Below, piece by piece: positions 35,601 to 45,394 of a stretch of 64,000 nucleotides of DNA; within the stretch, counting starts at the first letter, position 1; each line of letters opens with the position of its first letter. Origin of the DNA: Copromyces sp. CBS 386.78 (lineage: Eukaryota; Ascomycota; Sordariomycetes; Sordariales; Sordariaceae); assembly GCA_030685235.1 (NCBI GenBank), contig MU839116.1, forward strand, positions 186,001 to 250,000. The letters are read 5' to 3'. The notes beneath the pieces are model-generated. The model was not told the origin of the DNA, did no database searches, and saw nothing but the letters and a program-made list of their open reading frames with translations. Position numbers and translations under genes: made by a program.

Positions 35601-37526
35601 GGAAGGAATGGAAATGGAAACTCGGTCGGCATCTGGAGAAGAGTTTTCACTCCCGCTTTCTGGATGTTACCGGTTTCCGGCGACGGATTTATAACGGAAG
35701 GAGGCATTGCGACATTTTTTATGATGGCGGTCTGAATCACACCAGGGGAGCCGAACTCCATGTGTTCCAACTCTGGAAGGTGACCTTGATATCCGATCTG
35801 GATGTATCCGGAGAATTAGACCAGCTCAGGCACAAAAAGTGAGAAAGAGACGACCGAGGCATCGTCAGAGTTACCATCCGTCCGGCGGCGGCGGGGACCT
35901 GAAAATGCTGACACGCCGCAAAAGATCTTTGTAGTCCGAAAACTCAGACTAGGTATGTAATTGGTGATCATGGTTTTGCCGCCCCTGGTTTATTTCTCGT
36001 GGATTCTATTCTCGTTCGTTGTGTTTGATAATCTGTTCAGCCGAGACAGTTCTATTGTTGCCTTTTTACTGTCCCATTAAGCGGGCAGAAAGGATACTAC
36101 CCTAGGACGGGACCTGGAGGACGAGTGGTCGATAACTCTTGTGCAACGTGCACACACAAAGTGGAAGAAGCAGCACAAGGCTCGTTGGCAATCACATTAG
36201 GTATAAACAAGCGAAGGTAGAAAAACTCAACAAAATCCACCATCAAAGGGTTCGCCTTCAAACCTAGAGGTATGATATGTGGAAAACTGGCTATGAATGT
36301 GAACCAACAGGAAGAGGGTTAGCGGCCCTACTGTGCCATTAGATAGCGCTAACGAAGAGCTGCCTAGCAATGCCTAACAGACGTGCGTGCGTGCACCCAA
36401 GACGTGTCCGGCGCAGGGCTTGTGCTTTTGTTGTTTCTGATTGGTCGGATGCGCAATTGTTTCTGTCGCATAAGGTAAGGCCGCAACAAGGCCTCTTTCA
36501 ATGCACTATCAGCACAGTATGGCGGCTTATATATTAATTAGGTAAACGAGAACGTTGGTAGCGGTGGTCTGGGCCATTGTCACAGGTCTTGGTGTATTGC
36601 CTAGTCACGGCCCGGGGCTTGGTTGCCCAACAAGATCGACATCATCCATTTGTTCATTTGATCGTGAGGTGACGAGACTTGTGGTGAATGGACTGGATTA
36701 CCCGAGTGACTAGATGGACAGTGCTAGTGGGTAGTTAGTGACCGAGTGAAGAGTTACCAGTAGCCGACAACCTGTGAAGTCCCGCGCAGACTTGTGTCTG
36801 TCCTCTCTGGTTGCTCTTGCCATCATAGTACTCTTTCCATGGAAGTCTTCCTGTTTTCGTCTCGAGTTTCCATCAACTCTCGGAGCGTCACCTTGTTCAA
36901 CTAATACGTTGTCACGGTTGCTTGTCAGTGTCATCCCATGTTTTCAAGGTTGTCATATGCCAATTGAGCAACAAACAACAACAACATCGATCAACCAGCG
37001 ATAACATCAGTTCCCCTAAAAACCTTGTTGGGTTCATCTGCGCCGAGATTAACTCTTTTTTTCTTTGTGCATGCGCCCATCATTGCCTGGATCGCCTGGT
37101 TACATCCAGCGGAAGGCCGTTGCTCGATTGGTTATCCGCCCGTTGACTACTTCGTTGTGACTACCAAACAAGTACCAACAAGAGCAACCTAGGTCCCGCG
37201 CATCATCGATAACCGAGCGGCTGTCCTGCTTCTCTCCTGTCCTGCCCAACAATAACACCATCCATACCACGAACTCATAATCACACCTCTGTTGCGACAC
37301 TGCCTGCGACTACGACAGACAGGCCTCGACTGGACATGACGCCTCGTCCTTCTCCCTAGCAATTGTAGCTAATATCACATCCAACTTTTCGGAACACTCA
37401 TCAAACAACGAACGCCCCTGTTCCTGGCTTGGTTGGCATGTGTGATCCGAAACAGTCTCCATCCCTTCCGTTGTCGTCGGTCTCCCTCTGCCTCCCAGCA
37501 GCCGGCCGTCCGCCGTCAGTACAAAC

Positions 37527-40500
37527 ATGGACAAATCACCAAACATAACGACGTCGACGTCGCCGTCTCCCCCCAAGCGGTCCCAGCTCCCGACTGCAGT
37601 TCAGGTCCCGACTACAGCACCTGCGAATCCTCAAAATCGGACCGTGACCCATGCCACGGGCCAGCAGGCGCATGCGCAGGCACAGACACCCGCTGCTGCC
37701 CCGTCGTCGAATCCACTTCCCACGCTGTCCCGCGAATCCACTTCAAGCTCCGCGGCGACCGTCAATCCCAGGACCGATTCATGGCCTTCCAAGCTGACGT
37801 CGCAGACCTCGGCCACGTCTGCATCCTCCGTCTCCCGCGCTTCGTCCGTAGCTCCCTCGCCCTTTGCCTCGCGCGAACCTTCTCCCACACGACCTCTCCA
37901 CCGCGCCCACACCACCCATAATACCACCGCTGCCTCATCGCGTGCCCCTTCACGCGGTCCTGCTGCTGGCGGTGCTGTACCTCGATCGCGCAAGAACAGC
38001 CTCCAGGATCCCAGCCCTTCGAGAAGCACGAGACCCGGCAGCATATCCTTGTCTACGATCGGCTCGAGAACGCTGTCGTCGGCCACAACGCCCGCCTTTT
38101 CCCCCGCTGCGACGGATCGGAACGTCAATGCGCCCGCACCCCCGTCCAAATCGCCAACTGCCCACTCGTCTGCTGCTCAATCACATCCGACTGGTGGCCA
38201 GGATCCTTTGAAGTGGCCCGTGTCCTCCAGACTGCGATCTCCTCCACCCATCCTCACCAAGCCGCCAATCCTCGGTCCGCCTAGACGACAGGATCAGACT
38301 CCAGACATCTCTCCCACCGCCGTTCAACGACAGCCATCGTCCTTTTCCGCCTCAGAATCTCAGTCGGACACAGACGCGGACGACCTCACTCCAACCCAGC
38401 CCGGGGCCAGAACTCCCGCTCGCGCTGCGGGAGGGAGCACGTCCATCCTTGAGACTGTCCAGGAAGTCAGTCCGCTTGGTTCTCCGAGAGGTTTTGAGCA
38501 GTCAATGGAGGAAAAACTGGGTCACAGGCTCATGTCCGAACCGACCGTGCCATCAGATTTTGGCGAATTCTCTCGGCAAAGAGAGCTAGCGGGACGATCG
38601 AATTCAATCATGACGGAAAGCGGAGCGGAAGATGTTACCCCGATCGAGGCGGCCCGCCGAAGCGGATCGACCAGTGCGCCGCCCCTGACGTCAAGGCAGT
38701 CGAGCACATCAGTCCGGCCACCTGCAAAGGGCAAGCCCGGCGAGGGTTCTCAACAGAGCATGACGGTAGAAGCAGAAACGGTTACCTCGATCCCCCAAGT
38801 CGCACTCGCTCCGGGAGTAGGAGTGCAGCCTCCAAATGGCAGTCTGCGCACGAAACCCAGCACAGAAACGATCCGGCCCCCCAAGAAAGAAAAGAAGAGG
38901 ACGGCACGGAAGCAACCCAGCATGACATCTGGCACTGGTGAGACAAATCAGTTCATTTTACAGCCACGGCTTCGGCATCATCAAGCCACGAGATCCGTCT
39001 CCTCGGCTACCGAGATGTGTACTTCGCCAACGAAGTATCACCATGGTCCTCCGCCGCCTGATGAAGCCAGCAAGCACATATTTCCTTCTCGGTCCCCAGG
39101 GGCTTCAGAACCTCGGAGTCAGAGTTTTGTAATTCATCAAGTGAGCAACTTACTGACTAGACACCGTCCAGCATCATCCAAGGCCGACATCTTCGAGGCA
39201 AAGGTAGCGAGTGCGATTGAGGAAACTAACTCGTCAGACTCGGACGAAACATTTGTCTACGACTCCAACCCTCCCGACCATCCCAGACCGCCCCGTTATC
39301 ACTCTAGGACACCGAGCGCGGCATCAATGGTCAGCCAGCTGAACCGTACCGATATGCGCTCCATCCATTCCGCCATGATGAACCAGGAACAACCTATCGG
39401 GGTAAAGCGAAGCATGAAGTTTGTGAATTCTTACAATCCCAGCATTAACGAAAGCGTTGGCGTCGAAGAGGACGGCAAGAGCACAACCGGGAGAAGCACA
39501 GCAGGATCAGCCAGGGGAACATCAGGTCGACACCATCACTATGGCCGATGGGGTCGTAATGGAGGAGGGAACGGGCATCCGTCGCTATTCGCCGAACAAT
39601 CGCCATTCAGCGGAGCCTTAAACTCGGGAAACAACAACTCACGACAGTCATCAGGTGTTAACAGCCCGCGATACTTGAGCCGAAGCAGCCTCCATGCTAA
39701 GAGCAGCCGGGGAACGCATCTATCGGTTGGTTACGATCTCGACGACACTACTACTGGCGCCGACGACGAAACCACGCCGCTGATACAGTCTGGGACAGTG
39801 CGGTCATCAAGGTCAGCACGAAGTCGGAGGAACGGCTTGCACTCGCTCAGGTCGATGGAGTCGGGCACATACCGACAACCGCCGTCCTTCTTGAATCGGT
39901 TTGCCAGTTGCCTGGTCTTGACAGTGATGCTTTTGCTTGTCGTTTCGGGGGCGATCGGATTCATGTTTGCGACGTCACAACCGCTTACCGATATCGAGCT
40001 GATATCGATGGACCATGTCGTTGCGAGCGAGCAGGAGCTGATGCTCGACCTGACGATCAGGGCCAAGAATCCCAACGTGGTGGTTGTGGTGGTGGATGCG
40101 GCGGATATTGAAGTCTTTGCCAAGTCACCGCATGCTGGTACCGACTCGGAATGGTATCGGACTCACCCTGGCGACATGCCGCCTCTGGAGAGCAACGAGG
40201 AAGAAGTGCGAATCGGCAAGTTGGGAGATCTAGTTGGGATCTTGGACGATCCACCCAATGACCAACCACCCGAGGAATCATCTCCCAACATGCGCCTCGG
40301 CACCATCACGGGCTTCAACAGCGCCTTGACCTTCGAAGGCTCCTTCTTCCACCAAGGCCTATCTACATCCATGGGCGAAGTCCGGCTGAAGAACCCCGGC
40401 AACGTAACAGTGGGCGGGACAGAGAGGTGGGAGCGTATCATAGGGGATGACTTCCAACTCATCATCAAGGGTGTGCTAAAGTATACCTTGCCGCTAAGCC

Positions 40501-40688
40501 AGAGGGTCAGAACGGCTGCGATTTCGGGCAAGACCACGGTCAAGGCGAATGCGGCCAATGATCGGGATTCGAGGAAGCCACCGGAACAAGGGAAGCCGAT
40601 AGAGGATGTCGGCGGAGGCGGTGGCGGTGGGAGAACAGGGAACGATGATAACGACCACGACGATGACGTTTCTATTTCCTTTCAATGA
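37527..40688 (+). CDS. VAC7: Vac7-like activator of vacuolar PI(3,5)P2 synthesis
   Basis: A single uninterrupted frame of 1053 codons. The first ~780 residues are Ser/Thr/Pro-rich, disordered and cytosolic by prediction, with basic patches. One membrane helix lies near residues 793-815 (FASCLVLTVMLLLVVSGAIG). It is followed by a ~200-residue luminal beta-rich domain: SQPLTDIELISMDHVVASEQ, LDLTIRAKNPNVVVVVVDAA, MRLGTITGFNSALTFEGSFF and ERIIGDDFQLIIKGVLKYTL. This layout is that of fungal Vac7. Family knowledge: Vac7 sits in the vacuolar membrane and activates the Fab1 PI3P 5-kinase complex, controlling vacuole size and stress responses. The end is Gly- and Asp-rich. Long antisense frames across the N-terminal part are shadows of its low-complexity codons. 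Confidence 0.92.
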   Translation: MDKSPNITTSTSPSPPKRSQLPTAVQVPTTAPANPQNRTVTHATGQQAHAQAQTPAAAPSSNPLPTLSRESTSSSAATVNPRTDSWPSKLTSQTSATSASSVSRASSVAPSPFASREPSPTRPLHRAHTTHNTTAASSRAPSRGPAAGGAVPRSRKNSLQDPSPSRSTRPGSISLSTIGSRTLSSATTPAFSPAATDRNVNAPAPPSKSPTAHSSAAQSHPTGGQDPLKWPVSSRLRSPPPILTKPPILGPPRRQDQTPDISPTAVQRQPSSFSASESQSDTDADDLTPTQPGARTPARAAGGSTSILETVQEVSPLGSPRGFEQSMEEKLGHRLMSEPTVPSDFGEFSRQRELAGRSNSIMTESGAEDVTPIEAARRSGSTSAPPLTSRQSSTSVRPPAKGKPGEGSQQSMTVEAETVTSIPQVALAPGVGVQPPNGSLRTKPSTETIRPPKKEKKRTARKQPSMTSGTGETNQFILQPRLRHHQATRSVSSATEMCTSPTKYHHGPPPPDEASKHIFPSRSPGASEPRSQSFVIHQVSNLLTRHRPASSKADIFEAKVASAIEETNSSDSDETFVYDSNPPDHPRPPRYHSRTPSAASMVSQLNRTDMRSIHSAMMNQEQPIGVKRSMKFVNSYNPSINESVGVEEDGKSTTGRSTAGSARGTSGRHHHYGRWGRNGGGNGHPSLFAEQSPFSGALNSGNNNSRQSSGVNSPRYLSRSSLHAKSSRGTHLSVGYDLDDTTTGADDETTPLIQSGTVRSSRSARSRRNGLHSLRSMESGTYRQPPSFLNRFASCLVLTVMLLLVVSGAIGFMFATSQPLTDIELISMDHVVASEQELMLDLTIRAKNPNVVVVVVDAADIEVFAKSPHAGTDSEWYRTHPGDMPPLESNEEEVRIGKLGDLVGILDDPPNDQPPEESSPNMRLGTITGFNSALTFEGSFFHQGLSTSMGEVRLKNPGNVTVGGTERWERIIGDDFQLIIKGVLKYTLPLSQRVRTAAISGKTTVKANAANDRDSRKPPEQGKPIEDVGGGGGGGRTGNDDNDHDDDVSISFQ

Positions 40689-42582
40689 GTTTTCTGATGA
40701 GAAAGACGAGGGACCCATGACAGAGACCCAAGTCCCCATCCCTGCATAGAAACACAAGATCATGACACGAGACGAACTCGATAACGAATCTTTCTACTTA
40801 CTGGTGTCTTGATAAACAATAATCAATACCCACTATACACTACACTACACTACACTACACTGCTTCTGCTGCTCAACGCAGACTACACAATTTTCCTTTG
40901 TCGGAATATCTTTATGAAGGGAGCAAGCAGGCACCACGGTTCTCTCTCCTACTTGTGAGATGATGGTGACTTCATCCCCTGTATATTTCTCTCTCTCTGA
41001 GCGTTGTTCAAAGTTGCATAGCATTGGGGCATCAATCATCTGTGGTAACGGTTTGCATGTATGTATGTCTGTATGTATGTTATCTCTTCATCTCTGTGTT
41101 TCTGAGCGTGTGTGTATGTGCGTTGGTGATGAAGTGTTAACTTGGGGGAAAGTGATGATGACCCCAACGCACCAACAGGAGCTTTTACTCCGCTCTCTTT
41201 TTTTTTTCCTCTTTCCTTATCCTATGGTTATAATTCGGGGCTGACTGGTTTGCATCCATGGGGGCAGGCAGGTAAGGGGAACTAGAAGGAAGGAACGAGG
41301 AGATCACAACACGGATAAAGAGGGGGAATTTAATACAGGGAAAGAACAAAACAGGGGTAAGAGGGGGGAAACGGAGAATATCTACAAGGGGGGCAATGGA
41401 ATGGAACACGGAAGGAAGGAGCGAAGAGAAGGAACAGAAAATTACAGGGGCAGACACATGACACAAAGAGGAGGAAGTGCGGAAGGAGGAGCGACCCTGA
41501 CAGAGGACAAAAATCAGATGTTATTTCGGATCCGGGAGACTGTCTTGCGAACCGATTGAATTGATGTGGGAAGCCGGGCAAGGAAGGAGATACCCAGGCG
41601 AGAAAAGCGGACAGGCAGACAGGCAGGTAAAAGCACGGAAATTTTGGAAGACCACGCGTGTTTTGAATCACTTTCTAATTCTAATTTCATACCGACACTT
41701 GTCTCTTTGTTGCCCTCCTCCTCCATATGCTGCTGCCGTGACCGCTCACCCCCGAGTCCAAGCCAGGACACAACTCAACCAAAGACGTCTAGGATCACAG
41801 CCATCCAACGACAGGGAACCGGGTCCAGAACTTTTCGAACAACCACCACCAACACTAGCAACACCGATGGGGAAGTAAAAGGGGGCCTTGGAGTGTGTTC
41901 GCGCACGTCTGCCTTCTCGAGAGAATGAACATAAAGGATTTCGCAGTTCGAGAGACCAAAAGGACATCAACCAGCAAGGTTCCCATGCTCAGTCGAAAAG
42001 ACATGGATATATTGAGAATAGCTGCGTTTGATAAAGAAGTGCAAAAAGGATCCCGACACAACACCATTCTATCCACTTTCGGTTTTCGCAAACATAGGGC
42101 ATGGCCGAATCTGCGTGTGCAAATAAAGACGAAATGCCTTTGTGCTACCGAAGCCCCTTTGGACGAAGGTATGTTTGCTCATCCGCATTTTCTTACATAC
42201 CCAGGCTCGCCAGGGCAAGGGACATGGATGGCCACATGGGTTCCGCATGGGGAGCGGAATAGGTGCAGGATGAACGGTTGACGGCAGGATGGCGAGAATG
42301 TGAAAATGTGGCTTTGTTGCGGGAAGAGCTGGAGTTCATCTACTCTGTTTTTACACTTTCTTATTACTTGTGTTCCCTACCTCTCTCGCCTCGGGCTTCT
42401 GTAACGCCTTTTTATCTCGGCTCCTCCGCTCTTTGGCCTTTCTGCAGCAGCATCAGCGGCTCGCTCTCCTCCTTTTTTTCCATCTACCAGCAGCAAAGAG
42501 TTAGAGTCATCGAGCAACACTAACAATCCTGAGATCAGTTCCATCTCACCCTTACACCTAAGCCAAACATATCAGAAGGAAC
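40689..42582. other. intergenic, downstream of VAC7
   Basis: This 1.9-kb spacer holds the VAC7 3' flank and the promoter and leader of the small gene at 42583. It includes a TACAC microsatellite (40836-40860) and a long purine-rich stretch on the plus strand (about 41250-41520). Open frames on both strands near 41185-41970 reflect this skew rather than coding. Confidence 0.4.
40836..40860. repeat. TACAC microsatellite, five copies
   Basis: Five perfect tandem copies of the pentamer TACAC, about 150 bp after the VAC7 stop codon. It probably lies in the 3' untranslated region. Confidence 0.85.
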
Positions 42583-43122
42583 ATGCCCACCCTCCCGTCC
42601 TTCATCCGCTCTGTCATTACTTCCAACTCCCAGTCCCAGAACAGCAACGACCCCTCAGGCTCAGTCTCAGACCAAGACTCAGACATCATACCAGCCGGCA
42701 CCGTTACTGTCGTTCAACAACAGCAACAACAAATCCCCACCATCAACGGGACCTCCAACAACAACATCCAAATGGAGCGCGTCACCGAACTCAGCAGCAT
42801 GAACATGAAGCCTCTAGCCCTCAACGCAGTGACACCACGAGGAGAAGAACCCAAGTCGGAGCCCTTCCCTCCCGTCGCTGCTCAGCCCATGGAGATGAAC
42901 TCAGCTGCTGAAACTTCAACGGCGCCGCCGCCGCCACCCGCAGAGGAGACCGGAGTCCAGAGATCAAAGTCAAAGAGGCTTAGCAAGCAGAACAACAACA
43001 GCATGGGTGCAGAAAACAAGGAGAGAAGTGAAGCGTATAATGCTTTTTGGAGGAAGTTGATTGGGATTTCGCCGAGGGGCGATAAAGGGAAGGGGAGAGG
43101 GGAGGGAGGTGCTAGCGCTTGA
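42583..43122 (+). CDS. small protein of unknown function
   Basis: A single-exon frame of 179 codons starting MPTLPSFIRSVITSNS. I recognise no family. The N-terminal two thirds are disordered (Ser, Asn, Gln, Pro), including a short poly-Gln and a poly-Pro run. The last ~50 residues are basic and contain the only structured-looking piece, NKERSEAYNAFWRKLIGISP, after SKSKRLSKQNNN. The ATG follows AGGAAC. The C-terminal block looks conserved enough to be a real protein rather than a chance frame, but I cannot confirm that from sequence alone. No signal peptide or membrane segment is seen. Confidence 0.6.
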   Translation: MPTLPSFIRSVITSNSQSQNSNDPSGSVSDQDSDIIPAGTVTVVQQQQQQIPTINGTSNNNIQMERVTELSSMNMKPLALNAVTPRGEEPKSEPFPPVAAQPMEMNSAAETSTAPPPPPAEETGVQRSKSKRLSKQNNNSMGAENKERSEAYNAFWRKLIGISPRGDKGKGRGEGGASA

Positions 43123-45394
43123 AGATGAATAGGCCGGGTCAGGGACGCCAATCTTTCGTTGAATAACTGCAGCTAGATGACGGGAACCGGGGAGGACAGA
43201 TCGACGGGAGCGGGATCGGGGCCGCCCGTGGTGCTGCGCTTGTGTTCTGCATGTGGCTATCTCGCTTGAGGAGCCTCTCGTGGAGCCTCTTGGGGCGCCT
43301 CTGGAGAAAGGTGTAACGTTTCCCTTTTCATCTTCATGTCGTTGGTTGTTGGTTATTCAGTTCTGTAGTACTTTGTAGTTTGAACTTTGATGCCGTTGGT
43401 CCATGGTCTCGGAACTGCGACAACGTGGAGGAGGATCTAGATCATCAGTCTGGGGTTTGCACGTGATAGCATGCTCATCCAAGGTGTAGAAAAAGGTAGC
43501 AATATTTCTCGTTAGTACCCCACACGGAAGGGGCTTTTGGTCCGGAGAACTGTGTAGTACTCAGCGGTTCTAGGGAGGCTCAGAGGCTGACAGCTCTTGA
43601 CTGTTGGAAGGCGGGCATCAACGGGTGTGTGAAGTGTGAAGTAGCTTGCAGGAAGATCCTCGCAAGGTACCTCTGAGCCAACAAGCAGTCGACTATCTCA
43701 TTGCGAGAATAAGCAGAGCAAATCTTCAGGGTGTGAGGTTGATGCCTGGATCTCTGAAGAGGCTAACGTCTGTCAAGAGTTGAAGAATCGACAAGTGTGT
43801 GTATCGTACCTGGACTAGGCAAGTACCTTGCAGAAAGATCTCCACCGGGTATCACTGAACGAAGACGCATGGACCCTGCGTGAAGGGTCCAATATGAGGT
43901 AGCATCGCGATGTGGGACTGTGGTGTTGACAGGTAGCATCGAGACAGCAAACTACATATCTTCAAACTTCACCAACGGAAATGGAAGGCATCAACGACGG
44001 CACAAACGGAAAGGAAAGCATAGACCATTCAGTACTGGATATATCGTGGAGATAACTCCTCGGTAGAATCGGCAACGATCGAGTGTCTCCTCTGGTCTTT
44101 TACTGTTTCGGTGCGCTGCTGGCTCCACTTCGCCATGGGAGCCTAGATTCGCAACCGTTCCGTGTTTGCTGTAACACGGTCCAATTCTGGCCCTTTTTAT
44201 AAGTCGGAACCTCGAATAAGACGTATATCAACCTGTCCTGAACGCTGTAAGGATTAGCTTAGAACAGGCAGTGTTGAGAAGCAAAGATATCTATTGAAAG
44301 ATGCTCCTGGGAATTAGAGTAGCCTGGCGCATTGTCGGGAACGACCTGAACTGTTCAGATTGTGACCAGGCTTTATTGACCGGACGGAAAGCAAAAGCTG
44401 GACATTGTGAATTCTTGCGAGAATCGATCCCAAGCCAACGTAACGTACAAGCCAGTATTGGACCATAGTTACTGACTTTTCCCCCCAAAACCATCGATCA
44501 ACACATATCGTAGAGTTGATTGTTCAATAAAGCCTTGCCACATTCCGTCAGCCATGGTGGCACAGCAGCCGTATTGCCGATGCTTGTTGTACGAAGTGTA
44601 AAAAGGCTGTCTGGATATTTCTGACTGCAGATATATGTTGGTGCAAGTTGTGTTGCGAAGAGCCAACATCTCACCGAGAGGCACCCATCGAAGGGGGAAA
44701 CCCATATTGAGAGGGTGAATTGGCATACATACACATTCTCTCTCCTACCTTACTTATGCACGGGGCACCTACCTCCTCCACAGTACCTAGAATCTGAATG
44801 AGTAAATGCGCCCTTTCAAGCCTGCTGGGAAGAGCCTCAGTACAACACCATCTTCACTCACGGACTGCTACCGTCGCCACCCTCAAGGTCATGACGAAAA
44901 CCACGCACTGTCGCCAACGTCTTCAACAACAATATTCCCCTCAGCGAGTACAACATTGAGGAAAATCAACAGCCACCAGCATGACCATTCTTTCGTATAG
45001 TGTCATGCGGCCATCACGTTTTGGTGACATCCGGGCGGCCGATGGCGGAAGGTACCTGCCCCAGGTGCCTGGCGAGACTGGAAGTAAGAAGTAAGGGCGG
45101 GGAGGGGGGAAGTCGGCTTTTGCCGCCGAGAGGCGTAGCAACAACACCATCGTGAGATTGAACCACCATGCCCTGGAGAGACGAGGGGCAGCGGGCCGTG
45201 AACAACAGGACTTGGAGTTGAGAAGATGGGGGCATACCGTCGAGAAAGAGGAGGATGGATGACTACAAATAGAACCAAGATGCCGCCTCTTTGACTGCAT
45301 CTATTTGGCACAGAAGCATCATCATCATCATCCCCTCCTCCTCCTCCCCTGAGCAGCCACTCGACAGCAACAACTCCAATCTCTGTCCGGCACA
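43123..45394. other. 2.3-kb intergenic region with diverged repeat
   Basis: This spacer holds the 3' flank of the small gene at 42583 and the upstream region of the GH71 relic. A diverged tandem repeat with a period near 180 bp lies at about 43571-43870. No codon-biased frame is visible. Frames around 44941-45395 on the minus strand are antisense or leader sequence without motifs. Confidence 0.4.
43571..43870. repeat. diverged non-coding tandem repeat, period about 180 bp
   Basis: Unit 1 has AGAGGCTgACagCT near 43582, GTGTGT near 43625 and CTTGCAGgAAGATCcTC at 43645. Unit 2 has AGAGGCTaACgtCT near 43758, GTGTGT near 43796 and CTTGCAGaAAGATCtcC at 43827. A further shared block, GGTAcCtCTGAgC / GGTAtCaCTGAaC, follows in both. 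The order is kept and the spacing drifts by only a few bases. Similarity is partial and was judged by eye. Confidence 0.55.

Larger units (their letters stand above)
30868..37526. other. 6.6-kb gene-poor region
   Basis: The longest spacer in the window. It contains TAGG/CCTA microsatellites (31703-31753, 32632-32652), an 18-base T run near 34165-34182 and many C/T-rich stretches. Two ATG-started small frames, 33700-34059 and 35531-35842 (plus strand), have protein-like composition but no recognised motif, and competing frames lie on the other strand. The right end should hold the promoter and leader of the Vac7 gene. I can support no gene with confidence. Confidence 0.4.

Noticed and set aside
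37631..38149. 172-codon antisense frame inside VAC7 (and the similar one at 39731-40123)
   Set aside because: It is a shadow of the low-complexity Ser/Pro/Thr codons of VAC7 on the other strand.
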